The position numbers and the translations under genes were made by a program. The notes beneath the pieces are model-generated. The model did not search any database. It worked only from the letters and a program-made list of their open reading frames with translations, and had not been told where the DNA came from. A stretch of DNA of 64,000 nt, from contig NZ_VCEJ01000004.1 of assembly GCF_005860805.1 (NCBI RefSeq), positions 124,001 to 188,000 on the forward strand, given 5' to 3'. This DNA comes from Dyadobacter luticola (GTDB lineage: Bacteria > Bacteroidota > Bacteroidia > Cytophagales > Spirosomataceae). Numbering within the stretch: the stretch's first letter is position 1; every line of letters starts with the position of its first letter. Positions 36,823 to 45,087 of this stretch are shown one piece after another.

Positions 36823-36853
36823 AAAAAAAGAGCTCACTTTTGATGAGCTCTTT
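36823..36853 (-). terminator. Rho-independent terminator after tRNA-Gln
   Basis: On the minus strand stem AAAGAGCTCA (36853-36844) pairs with TGAGCTCTTT (36836-36827), with a 7-nt loop and T7 (the last three T also form the end of the stem). Confidence 0.82.
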
Positions 36854-36862
36854 ACTTTACTG

Positions 36863-36933
36863 TTGGCCGACAAGGACTCGAACCCTGAATAAGACAACCA
36901 AAATGTCCTGTGTTACCATTACACCATCGGCCA
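36863..36933 (-). tRNA. tRNA-Gln (anticodon TTG)
   Basis: A full 71-nt cloverleaf is visible on the minus strand. The 7-bp acceptor TGGCCGA pairs with TCGGCCA. The D arm is GTGTAATGGTAACAC. The anticodon arm has a 5-bp stem (one G-U) and loop TTTTGGT, so the anticodon is TTG. The T arm is CAGGG-TTCGAGT-CCTTG. The CCA end is not encoded. A consensus promoter lies upstream and a terminator downstream, so it is a single-tRNA transcript. Confidence 0.96.
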
Positions 36934-36951
36934 AAACCGTAAACAGTGGTG

Positions 36952-36982
36952 CAAAAGTAATGCGACGGGTTTAAGTTGTCAA
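36952..36982 (-). promoter_or_regulatory. Bacteroidota-type promoter for tRNA-Gln
   Basis: On the minus strand TTG (36982-36980), 20 bp, then TACTTTTG (36959-36952), a perfect TTG-N20-TAnnTTTG. The -7 box ends 19 bp before the tRNA 5' end. Confidence 0.85.
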
Positions 36983-36999
36983 GCTTTTGGAGAAAAAAA

Positions 37000-37878
37000 T
37001 TAAATGCTTTGCAGTGCTACCTGGCCAGCTATTTTCTTCACGAGGCCTTGTAAAACCTTGCCCGGACCGCATTCAATGAAGGTATCTGCACCGTCAGAGA
37101 CCATCTGCTCAACGGATTGCGTCCATCTTACAGGTGCCGTCAGCTGTGCGATGAGGTTGTCTTTGATGACCGAAACTTCGGTAGCGGGCTTCGCATTTAC
37201 ATTTTGATAAACCGAACAAATCGGTGGCTGAAACTGGGCCGCGTGGATGGCGGAAGCCAGTTCTTCTCGTGCAGGTTCCATCAAAGGTGAGTGAAATGCG
37301 CCGCCGACAGGCAATATCAAGGCTCTTTTTGCGCCCGCAGCTTTCAGCAGCTCGCAAGCTTTTTCTACGCCTTCGATCGTACCCGATATTACAACCTGGC
37401 CCGGGCAGTTGTAATTCGCAGGAACTACGATTTCGTCTGTGATCCCGGCGCACACTTCCTCGATGACTGAGTCGGCAAGACCTAGGATCGCCGCCATCGT
37501 GGAAGGACGGATTTCGCAGGCTTTTTGCATGGCGTCGGCACGTTTTGCAACCAATGAAAGGCCGTCTTCAAAAGATAGCGCGCCCGCCGCTACCAGTGCA
37601 GAGAATTCTCCGAGCGAATGTCCGGCTACCATATTAGGTGCGAAGTCGGTGTTGATTTTTGCTAAAATGACAGAATGCAGGAAGATGGCCGGCTGGGTAA
37701 CATTGGTTTGTTTCAGCTCCTCGTCGGTGCCTTCAAACATGATTTTTGTGATTTCGAAGCCCAGGATTTCATTGGCCTGGTCAAAAAGTGTTTTGGCCGA
37801 GTCGGAAGACTGGTACAGATCCAGCCCCATGCCTTTGAATTGCGATCCCTGTCCAGGGAAAATATATGCCCTTTTCAT
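37000..37878 (-). CDS. fabD: Malonyl-CoA:ACP transacylase
   Basis: A 292-residue enzyme that loads malonate from CoA onto ACP for fatty-acid synthesis. The oxyanion motif GQGSQ is at the N-terminus. The nucleophile Ser88 lies in GHSLGE, and the catalytic histidine is H196 in GGAFHSPLM. Length is close to E. coli FabD (309). The start at 37878 gives the true N-terminus; a longer frame reaches 38001 but runs through the upstream terminator and gene. No other fatty-acid gene is adjacent. Confidence 0.96.
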   Translation of the reverse strand: MKRAYIFPGQGSQFKGMGLDLYQSSDSAKTLFDQANEILGFEITKIMFEGTDEELKQTNVTQPAIFLHSVILAKINTDFAPNMVAGHSLGEFSALVAAGALSFEDGLSLVAKRADAMQKACEIRPSTMAAILGLADSVIEEVCAGITDEIVVPANYNCPGQVVISGTIEGVEKACELLKAAGAKRALILPVGGAFHSPLMEPAREELASAIHAAQFQPPICSVYQNVNAKPATEVSVIKDNLIAQLTAPVRWTQSVEQMVSDGADTFIECGPGKVLQGLVKKIAGQVALQSI

Positions 37879-37908
37879 AAGCGATTTTAGGTTTGTTCGT
37901 AGTGAATT

Positions 37909-37937
37909 AAAAAAGCCCCGCACTTTACGGGCGGGGC
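37909..37937 (-). terminator. Rho-independent terminator of surface-protein copy 1
   Basis: On the minus strand GCCCCGC (37937-37931) pairs with GCGGGGC (37921-37915), followed by T6. It is part of the duplicated block and recurs at 41035-41063. Confidence 0.88.
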
Positions 37938-39943
37938 TACAAAGGAAATACTTGCGGTCGAAAGAAAAAAGGCGGCGGGTTAGCGCAGCAGCTGCACCCA
38001 TCCTTTGATGATGGTAGGCTCGCTGACCTTTTTAGAAGATTCAAAGTAAACAGTCACCTCGTAATAGTATTGGCCGGCTGCCAGGTCTTTGCCGGCATTG
38101 GTTTTTCCGTTCCAGTTAATGTTGACGTCTTTGGTGGTGAAAACCTGCGCGCCCCAGCGGTTGAAAGCCTTGAATTCCAGCGACTGCACAAAAGCAGGGC
38201 ATTCGTACGGCTGGAAAACATCGTTTTTCAAATCACCATTTGGTGTGAAAACATTGGGCAGTACAAACATGGGGCAGTTATCCTTGCAGACCACATTGCT
38301 CGGCGCGCTTTCCGCCCCAAAGCGGTTGACGGCCGTAACATAGTAGCAGCCGGCAAAAGATTTCAGCCCCTCGTGGTCGTAATTGGTGGCCAGCGGCGAA
38401 GGCGGGGTAGTGACCGTAGCGATCAATGCCGGCTGGTCGTCTTCATATCTGGCGTAATAAACTTTGTAAGCAGCCACATTCGGGTCGCAGTCTTTCCCGC
38501 CGACCGATGCCGGGTAAGTCCAGGACAAATGGTTTGTAAAACCAGGTAAGTCACAAAATGCATCCGGGTGCGCGTTCAAAGAATCGCAGTTCAAAGGATC
38601 GAGCGCCAGTACCGGCGGGCAGGGCTTGGTGGTATCGGAAGAAGATACGCACAGGATCTGCGAGAAGTTAAAGAGTACCGAAGGCTGGATCTGGCTGTTG
38701 TTATAAGACCCGACCGTCTCTACTTTATAACAGTAAGTCGAATCATCCACAATGGTAATGTTCACAGTCCCGTCCGCTGCATACCTATCTACCCCGTCAT
38801 CCAGGAACGTAAATGTGGAAGCGCCTTCCACGGGCACATCGGCAATGCGGTTGAATGTGCCGGGCTTGGTTTTATCCTCGCGGTACACCCGGTGGGTGCG
38901 GCCTGTGTTGTCCCAGGGCACCAGGGCCGACCAGTTCAAACGGACACTTCCTGGGTCTGCCGAGCCTTGTTCGAGCCGGACGCTGCTGGCTGTTTTGGTT
39001 TCATCAAACTTGACCAGCTTGCCGCCCTGGGTGTACCAGTATTCGAGTTTGTAATTGTATGGGTTTGCAACAGTATTCAGGTTTCTGTCAACAAAGAAAG
39101 TGTCTGGGGCGCCAGCAGCCAGATTTGTGTTAATAGCAGCGATCTGTGTAAATGCAGTGCCACTCTGGCCCACTGCCCGGAACAACCGGTACTGTGCAGG
39201 AAGCCCGGCAGAAGCCGCAGGCCTGGTCCAGCGGATAGAAATCACGCCTTTTGCCTCGCTGGTGGAATCGACGGTAACATTGGTAATGACCGGCATCAGC
39301 ATCGGCAGTTTCAGACAGAATTCATCAGAGGCAAGGCTTTCCCCGCCACCGATCAAGCTGCCTGGCTCGTTGACATTGGTGCCCGGTCTTGGAAAAACAA
39401 CCAAAAGACGGTAACTATAAGAAATACCGGCCCGCAGACCAGCACCTGCATTATTGTCCAGGAAAGTAGTCTGGTCGGAATTGACGCGGCCAACTTCTTC
39501 GTAGCCCGCGCGGAGCAGAATGCCCGGTTCCTGGCAGACGTCCTCGGAAATATCGGTACAGCCTTCTTTTCGGTAGACAATGATCTTGGCGCCGGTCACC
39601 TGGCATTTATAGGAAGTCCAGTTGAGGCGGTAAGCCACGCCCGCCGGATCGGTAGCTGCCACAGCCCGCAAGCCCAGAGGTTTTGGCCCGTACACCCGGA
39701 TGTTCAGTGTGGTCATATCGGCCAGCTTGCGAAAGAGCGATGGGTTTGGCACGCCCGGCCCAGCGGCATCTTCGACTTTGAAAAGCACATCATAAGGTTC
39801 CTGCCGGATATGGTTACAGGAAGTCTGCCAGATAAACTGTCCGGTGACCGGGCTCTGGGCTCCCTGGTTGGCCACATTGAAAGTAGCCAGCGCCGGCGTG
39901 ATCAATGTACTCTGGTACACCCCGCCGGTAGAAGTCAAGGTCA
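37909..39943. repeat. 2,035-bp block identical to 41035-43069 (copy 1)
   Basis: By direct comparison this stretch matches 41035-43069 base for base (offset 3,126). It covers the terminator, the 42 bp between terminator and stop, and the 3' two-thirds of the surface-protein gene. Outside the block the flanks on the terminator side are unrelated. On the other side the copies begin to differ. Confidence 0.88.
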
Positions 39944-40892
39944 GCCTGTCGCCATTTTTATCGGTGGCTTTGATGGGCTGGTTGATCAATGTCCCTGCTT
40001 CGACGCAAATGTCGTTTAGGGGGTCCATCAGCGGCCGGTCATTGCGAGCATCTTCGACGATGATCTGCATATCCCGCACGATCTGCCCGATGAGCACGCC
40101 GTCGCGCCACTCCTCAACAATGAAGGCCACATTATAATAACCTTTGGTGACTGGCGCATCCCAGATCAAATCCCCCGTCAGCCGGTTCAGGCTAAAAGTT
40201 GCCGGAGAGGCGCCTGCCTCTGTCTTGCCCGGCGCGCCGATCTGGTTGGGGTTCACATATTGTAAATTGATCCCTGCACCATTGACACCACTCCGTTGTG
40301 GCGTAAACAACCGGTAAGCCAGTGAATCCCCGTCGGCATCAAATGCATTGGGGTTATGGATGTAGCGCTGGCCGACAGCCGCCAGGTCGATGGGTGCATT
40401 GAGCAGCACCGGCGTCTGGTTCTGGCCGAAGCTGGCGTTGATTTCCAGGATCGTGCTGACGTAAAAATTCAGGTTCTGGGTGGGTGGCGGACCAATGTTG
40501 AGGATGTTATTGTTCCGGTTATCTTCCTCGAAAGAAATACGGTACTCGCCAGTTGAGGGAAATGTATAGTTAATAATATAGGTATTGCGCGTCGTGTTGT
40601 TACCGATATCCGGCGGGTTTCTTTCCACGCGCGGCGCTTTCATAATCACCGGGTTACCCGTAGACTGGACGTTCCCGATGGTAAAAGTCACATCATTCTG
40701 CCCGATCGCAGCTTCCCGGCCATTGATAATGTCAAAGTAAGCGGTGAGCTTGATTTCGTAGGTAGGCATGGTGGCCGAAATTCTCCGGGCTGTGATCTCC
40801 CCAGCACGAATGTGCGTGGCCATTGCATCGTAGCCGATCAGCAGCAAGCCCAGGAAGAATGTAAATATGAATGTACGTAAAGCAGTAAGCAT
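37980..40892 (-). CDS. CHU_C/gliding-associated T9SS surface protein, copy 1
   Basis: A 970-residue exported protein. A signal peptide (about 1-25) leads into ATHIRAGEITARRIS and an N-terminal beta domain. Fibronectin-like repeats and long stretches with many cysteines fill the middle. The last 90 residues, from FVLPNVFTPNGDLKNDVF to GWVQLLR, form the gliding-motility-associated C-terminal (CHU_C, type B) T9SS sorting domain. It is expected to be exported through the type IX system and kept on the cell surface, perhaps as an adhesin; the function is not known. It is almost identical to copy 2 from about residue 150 onward. Confidence 0.85.
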   Translation of the reverse strand: MLTALRTFIFTFFLGLLLIGYDAMATHIRAGEITARRISATMPTYEIKLTAYFDIINGREAAIGQNDVTFTIGNVQSTGNPVIMKAPRVERNPPDIGNNTTRNTYIINYTFPSTGEYRISFEEDNRNNNILNIGPPPTQNLNFYVSTILEINASFGQNQTPVLLNAPIDLAAVGQRYIHNPNAFDADGDSLAYRLFTPQRSGVNGAGINLQYVNPNQIGAPGKTEAGASPATFSLNRLTGDLIWDAPVTKGYYNVAFIVEEWRDGVLIGQIVRDMQIIVEDARNDRPLMDPLNDICVEAGTLINQPIKATDKNGDRLTLTSTGGVYQSTLITPALATFNVANQGAQSPVTGQFIWQTSCNHIRQEPYDVLFKVEDAAGPGVPNPSLFRKLADMTTLNIRVYGPKPLGLRAVAATDPAGVAYRLNWTSYKCQVTGAKIIVYRKEGCTDISEDVCQEPGILLRAGYEEVGRVNSDQTTFLDNNAGAGLRAGISYSYRLLVVFPRPGTNVNEPGSLIGGGESLASDEFCLKLPMLMPVITNVTVDSTSEAKGVISIRWTRPAASAGLPAQYRLFRAVGQSGTAFTQIAAINTNLAAGAPDTFFVDRNLNTVANPYNYKLEYWYTQGGKLVKFDETKTASSVRLEQGSADPGSVRLNWSALVPWDNTGRTHRVYREDKTKPGTFNRIADVPVEGASTFTFLDDGVDRYAADGTVNITIVDDSTYCYKVETVGSYNNSQIQPSVLFNFSQILCVSSSDTTKPCPPVLALDPLNCDSLNAHPDAFCDLPGFTNHLSWTYPASVGGKDCDPNVAAYKVYYARYEDDQPALIATVTTPPSPLATNYDHEGLKSFAGCYYVTAVNRFGAESAPSNVVCKDNCPMFVLPNVFTPNGDLKNDVFQPYECPAFVQSLEFKAFNRWGAQVFTTKDVNINWNGKTNAGKDLAAGQYYYEVTVYFESSKKVSEPTIIKGWVQLLR

Positions 40893-41033
40893 AGGAACAA
40901 GATAGAGCTAAGGAAACGTGGCAGCCAAGCCGGTTTATTGCCGGTAACTGGTGTAAACGAAACGAAAAAATAGAATAAAAATGTGCGTTTTACCAGCGGA
41001 TCGCAAAAAGTAAATTTTTGATCTAAAATAGCT

Positions 41034-41063
41034 AAAAAAAGCCCCGCACTTTACGGGCGGGGC
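41034..41063 (-). terminator. Rho-independent terminator of surface-protein copy 2
   Basis: The same hairpin as at 37909-37937 (stem 41063-41057 with 41047-41041), followed by seven T on the minus strand. Confidence 0.88.
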
Positions 41064-43069
41064 TACAAAGGAAATACTTGCGGTCGAAAGAAAAAAGGCG
41101 GCGGGTTAGCGCAGCAGCTGCACCCATCCTTTGATGATGGTAGGCTCGCTGACCTTTTTAGAAGATTCAAAGTAAACAGTCACCTCGTAATAGTATTGGC
41201 CGGCTGCCAGGTCTTTGCCGGCATTGGTTTTTCCGTTCCAGTTAATGTTGACGTCTTTGGTGGTGAAAACCTGCGCGCCCCAGCGGTTGAAAGCCTTGAA
41301 TTCCAGCGACTGCACAAAAGCAGGGCATTCGTACGGCTGGAAAACATCGTTTTTCAAATCACCATTTGGTGTGAAAACATTGGGCAGTACAAACATGGGG
41401 CAGTTATCCTTGCAGACCACATTGCTCGGCGCGCTTTCCGCCCCAAAGCGGTTGACGGCCGTAACATAGTAGCAGCCGGCAAAAGATTTCAGCCCCTCGT
41501 GGTCGTAATTGGTGGCCAGCGGCGAAGGCGGGGTAGTGACCGTAGCGATCAATGCCGGCTGGTCGTCTTCATATCTGGCGTAATAAACTTTGTAAGCAGC
41601 CACATTCGGGTCGCAGTCTTTCCCGCCGACCGATGCCGGGTAAGTCCAGGACAAATGGTTTGTAAAACCAGGTAAGTCACAAAATGCATCCGGGTGCGCG
41701 TTCAAAGAATCGCAGTTCAAAGGATCGAGCGCCAGTACCGGCGGGCAGGGCTTGGTGGTATCGGAAGAAGATACGCACAGGATCTGCGAGAAGTTAAAGA
41801 GTACCGAAGGCTGGATCTGGCTGTTGTTATAAGACCCGACCGTCTCTACTTTATAACAGTAAGTCGAATCATCCACAATGGTAATGTTCACAGTCCCGTC
41901 CGCTGCATACCTATCTACCCCGTCATCCAGGAACGTAAATGTGGAAGCGCCTTCCACGGGCACATCGGCAATGCGGTTGAATGTGCCGGGCTTGGTTTTA
42001 TCCTCGCGGTACACCCGGTGGGTGCGGCCTGTGTTGTCCCAGGGCACCAGGGCCGACCAGTTCAAACGGACACTTCCTGGGTCTGCCGAGCCTTGTTCGA
42101 GCCGGACGCTGCTGGCTGTTTTGGTTTCATCAAACTTGACCAGCTTGCCGCCCTGGGTGTACCAGTATTCGAGTTTGTAATTGTATGGGTTTGCAACAGT
42201 ATTCAGGTTTCTGTCAACAAAGAAAGTGTCTGGGGCGCCAGCAGCCAGATTTGTGTTAATAGCAGCGATCTGTGTAAATGCAGTGCCACTCTGGCCCACT
42301 GCCCGGAACAACCGGTACTGTGCAGGAAGCCCGGCAGAAGCCGCAGGCCTGGTCCAGCGGATAGAAATCACGCCTTTTGCCTCGCTGGTGGAATCGACGG
42401 TAACATTGGTAATGACCGGCATCAGCATCGGCAGTTTCAGACAGAATTCATCAGAGGCAAGGCTTTCCCCGCCACCGATCAAGCTGCCTGGCTCGTTGAC
42501 ATTGGTGCCCGGTCTTGGAAAAACAACCAAAAGACGGTAACTATAAGAAATACCGGCCCGCAGACCAGCACCTGCATTATTGTCCAGGAAAGTAGTCTGG
42601 TCGGAATTGACGCGGCCAACTTCTTCGTAGCCCGCGCGGAGCAGAATGCCCGGTTCCTGGCAGACGTCCTCGGAAATATCGGTACAGCCTTCTTTTCGGT
42701 AGACAATGATCTTGGCGCCGGTCACCTGGCATTTATAGGAAGTCCAGTTGAGGCGGTAAGCCACGCCCGCCGGATCGGTAGCTGCCACAGCCCGCAAGCC
42801 CAGAGGTTTTGGCCCGTACACCCGGATGTTCAGTGTGGTCATATCGGCCAGCTTGCGAAAGAGCGATGGGTTTGGCACGCCCGGCCCAGCGGCATCTTCG
42901 ACTTTGAAAAGCACATCATAAGGTTCCTGCCGGATATGGTTACAGGAAGTCTGCCAGATAAACTGTCCGGTGACCGGGCTCTGGGCTCCCTGGTTGGCCA
43001 CATTGAAAGTAGCCAGCGCCGGCGTGATCAATGTACTCTGGTACACCCCGCCGGTAGAAGTCAAGGTCA
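41035..43069. repeat. 2,035-bp block identical to 37909-39943 (copy 2)
   Basis: Exact match at constant offset to the block in copy 1. The first difference, a G/A site, is at 43070 against 39944. Beyond it differences are mostly silent for about 480 bp and then increasingly change amino acids toward the gene start. Confidence 0.88.
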
Positions 43070-44015
43070 ATCTGTCGCCATTTTTATCAGTGGCTTTGAT
43101 GGGCTGGTTGATCAATGTCCCTGCCTCGACGCAAATGTCGTTCAACGGGTCCATCAGCGGCCGGTCGTTTCGGGCATCTTCGACGATGATCTGCATATCC
43201 CGCACGATCTGCCCGATGAGCACGCCGTCGCGCCACTCCTCGACAATGAAAGCAACATTATAATAACCTTTGGTAACAGGCGCATCCCAGATCAAATCAC
43301 CCGTCAGCCGGTTCAGGCTAAAAGTTGCAGGAGAGGCACCTGATTCTGTCTTGCCCGGCGCGCCAATTTGATTAGGATTAACATATTGTAAATTGATCCC
43401 TGCACCATTGACACCGCTTCTTTGTGGCGTAAACAACCGGTAAGCGAGTGAATCCCCGTCGGCATCAAATGCATTAGGGTTATGGATATAGCGCTGGCCC
43501 ACAGCCGCCAGGTCGATGGGTGCATTGAGCAGCACCGGCGTCTGGTTCTGGCCGAAGCTGGCGTTGATTTCCAGGATCGTGCTGACGTAGAAGTTTAGTT
43601 GTTCAGTAGGCGGAGGGCCTATATTCAAAATGTTGTTGTTTCGCTTATCTTCCTCAAATGAAATACGGTACTCTCCCGTGGACGGAAAAGTATAGTTAAT
43701 AATATAGGTATTGCGGGTAGTACCATTTCCAATATTCGGTGGTTGGGATTCCTGCCGTGGAGCCGTCAAAATAACCGGGGTGCCTGTCGAATTGACGTTT
43801 CCAATGGTAAACTCGACCGTGTTTTGCGCATCAGCAGCACCCGGCCCGTTAATAATGTCAAAGTAGGCGGTGAGCTTGATTTCGTAGGTGAGGGTTGTGG
43901 CCGAAATCCTTCTGGCCGTAATTTCCCCGGCGCGAATGTGCGTGGCCATCGCCTCAAAACCCAAACAGAGCAAAGCAACACAGGAAAGTAAAATTATTCG
44001 TAAAAACGATCGCAT
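41106..44015 (-). CDS. CHU_C/gliding-associated T9SS surface protein, copy 2
   Basis: A 969-residue paralogue of copy 1 with the same layout: signal peptide (MRSFLRIILLSCVALLCLGFE), N-terminal beta domain, repeats, cysteine-rich middle and the C-terminal CHU_C sorting domain. The start at 44015 gives a proper signal peptide; a frame upstream to 44147 is not convincing. Residues 150-310 differ from copy 1 almost only at silent sites, and about residue 310 to the end is identical. Residues 1-145 show many replacements. The two genes are tandem, same orientation, 213 bp apart, each with its own terminator. Confidence 0.85.
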   Translation of the reverse strand: MRSFLRIILLSCVALLCLGFEAMATHIRAGEITARRISATTLTYEIKLTAYFDIINGPGAADAQNTVEFTIGNVNSTGTPVILTAPRQESQPPNIGNGTTRNTYIINYTFPSTGEYRISFEEDKRNNNILNIGPPPTEQLNFYVSTILEINASFGQNQTPVLLNAPIDLAAVGQRYIHNPNAFDADGDSLAYRLFTPQRSGVNGAGINLQYVNPNQIGAPGKTESGASPATFSLNRLTGDLIWDAPVTKGYYNVAFIVEEWRDGVLIGQIVRDMQIIVEDARNDRPLMDPLNDICVEAGTLINQPIKATDKNGDRLTLTSTGGVYQSTLITPALATFNVANQGAQSPVTGQFIWQTSCNHIRQEPYDVLFKVEDAAGPGVPNPSLFRKLADMTTLNIRVYGPKPLGLRAVAATDPAGVAYRLNWTSYKCQVTGAKIIVYRKEGCTDISEDVCQEPGILLRAGYEEVGRVNSDQTTFLDNNAGAGLRAGISYSYRLLVVFPRPGTNVNEPGSLIGGGESLASDEFCLKLPMLMPVITNVTVDSTSEAKGVISIRWTRPAASAGLPAQYRLFRAVGQSGTAFTQIAAINTNLAAGAPDTFFVDRNLNTVANPYNYKLEYWYTQGGKLVKFDETKTASSVRLEQGSADPGSVRLNWSALVPWDNTGRTHRVYREDKTKPGTFNRIADVPVEGASTFTFLDDGVDRYAADGTVNITIVDDSTYCYKVETVGSYNNSQIQPSVLFNFSQILCVSSSDTTKPCPPVLALDPLNCDSLNAHPDAFCDLPGFTNHLSWTYPASVGGKDCDPNVAAYKVYYARYEDDQPALIATVTTPPSPLATNYDHEGLKSFAGCYYVTAVNRFGAESAPSNVVCKDNCPMFVLPNVFTPNGDLKNDVFQPYECPAFVQSLEFKAFNRWGAQVFTTKDVNINWNGKTNAGKDLAAGQYYYEVTVYFESSKKVSEPTIIKGWVQLLR

Positions 44016-44344
44016 AGAAAATATGGTCAAGCTTAGAAGATAGAGGTCAGAGGTTCTTGTAACCGTCCTCCGACTATTTTCAACGAAAAATTTAAACAAA
44101 AATGTGTGCAGGGAAAGTGACGATTTCGTTAATCTGTGGCGGATCAAAACCCTGTGCGCCGAAATCCCGGAATCTGCTGATAAGCACCTTATTTTTGCTT
44201 AAAATAATTCTTAATAATGATTATAAATTGTGCAGGCTCAGCCAAAAAGGAGCATGTTTTTTTGCCTTGCTTAGGTTTGTGATATACCTTTGAATCGTTC
44301 TAAATATACCTCTTTTTTTTGCACTAAAACCATTCGTGTTTGCT
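44016..44344. other. Intergenic region between surface-protein copy 2 and sdhC
   Basis: This 329-bp gap separates two divergent genes. It contains the sdh promoter (44261-44292). I found no RNA gene, no convincing short ORF and no clear minus-strand promoter for copy 2. Confidence 0.6.
44261..44292 (+). promoter_or_regulatory. Bacteroidota-type promoter of the sdh operon
   Basis: TTTG (44261-44264), 20 bp, then TACCTTTG (44285-44292), a full match to TTTG-N19-21-TAnnTTTG. The start codon of sdhC is 53 bp downstream of the -7 box. Confidence 0.87.
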
Positions 44345-45016
44345 ATGTCGTGGTTTTCACAAACGTTAACGAGTTCAATCGGAAAAAAACTGCTGATGGC
44401 TCTTACCGGACTATTTTTAATAAGCTTTCTTGTAATTCATGCCAGCATCAATGCCATGATTTTCTATAATGATGGCGGCGAAACTTTCACTCACTGGGGC
44501 CATTTTATGGGTACCAACCCCATCGTCCGGACTTTGGAAATCGGGCTGGTTGCGGGCTTTCTGATCCACATTATCGATGGTCTTGTTTTATGGAAAAATA
44601 ACAACGAAGCACGGCCTATCCGCTACAATGTCAACAATCCTTCGGCCAATAGTACCTGGTATTCGAGAAGCATGGGGCTGCTGGGAACATTGCTTTTGAT
44701 CTTTCTGGTGATCCATACCGCGCATTTCTGGATTCCTAACAGGACAAACCAGTTCACGACCGGCGAAGAACTTCCATTATATGACATGATGCTGGATATT
44801 TTCAAGAATATCTGGGTGGTACTGATCTATGTTGCCGGCTGCATTTCGCTTTTCTGGCATTTGCTGCACGGTTTCAAAAGCGCATTCCAGTCGCTGGGGT
44901 TGAACCACGTCAAGTACAATGGCATCATTTCTTTCGTAGGTACCGCGTTTTCTATCGTTGTACCGATCCTGTTCGCGCTGATGCCGATTTCTATTTATCT
45001 GGGCTGGGTAAAGTAA
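44345..45016 (+). CDS. sdhC: Succinate dehydrogenase cytochrome b subunit
   Basis: A 223-residue membrane anchor with five hydrophobic helices and histidines placed to bind heme (LVIHASINAMIF, HIIDGLVLW, LVIHTAHFW, HLLHGFKSAF). It is the single-polypeptide type B cytochrome of Bacteroidota, which replaces SdhC plus SdhD. It hands electrons from the SdhA/SdhB arm to menaquinone at the inner membrane. The start at 44345 is the first ATG; a GTG at 44336 is less likely. It is the first gene of the sdh operon, behind a strong promoter. Confidence 0.94.
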   Translation: MSWFSQTLTSSIGKKLLMALTGLFLISFLVIHASINAMIFYNDGGETFTHWGHFMGTNPIVRTLEIGLVAGFLIHIIDGLVLWKNNNEARPIRYNVNNPSANSTWYSRSMGLLGTLLLIFLVIHTAHFWIPNRTNQFTTGEELPLYDMMLDIFKNIWVVLIYVAGCISLFWHLLHGFKSAFQSLGLNHVKYNGIISFVGTAFSIVVPILFALMPISIYLGWVK

Positions 45017-45087
45017 TCCCGGCAACACAGGTAAGCACGCCGATCCGGCACATTATCCACTCAAAATTTTGATTAAATAAAACTGAT

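Noticed and set aside
36863..36933. tRNA-Gln as an integration site
   Set aside because: No integrase gene or direct repeat of the tRNA 3' end is found nearby; the gene has its own promoter and terminator.
37909..43069. The large exact duplication as a composite transposon or phage element
   Set aside because: No transposase, integrase or terminal inverted repeats border the copies; the block starts inside a terminator A-tract and ends within a coding region, which fits homologous conversion, not transposition.
38568..43343. Long plus-strand open frames (about 480 and 550 codons) inside the two surface-protein genes
   Set aside because: They lie entirely antisense to the CHU_C genes, have odd composition without a recognisable domain, and repeat exactly because the underlying DNA is duplicated. 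They are frame shadows.
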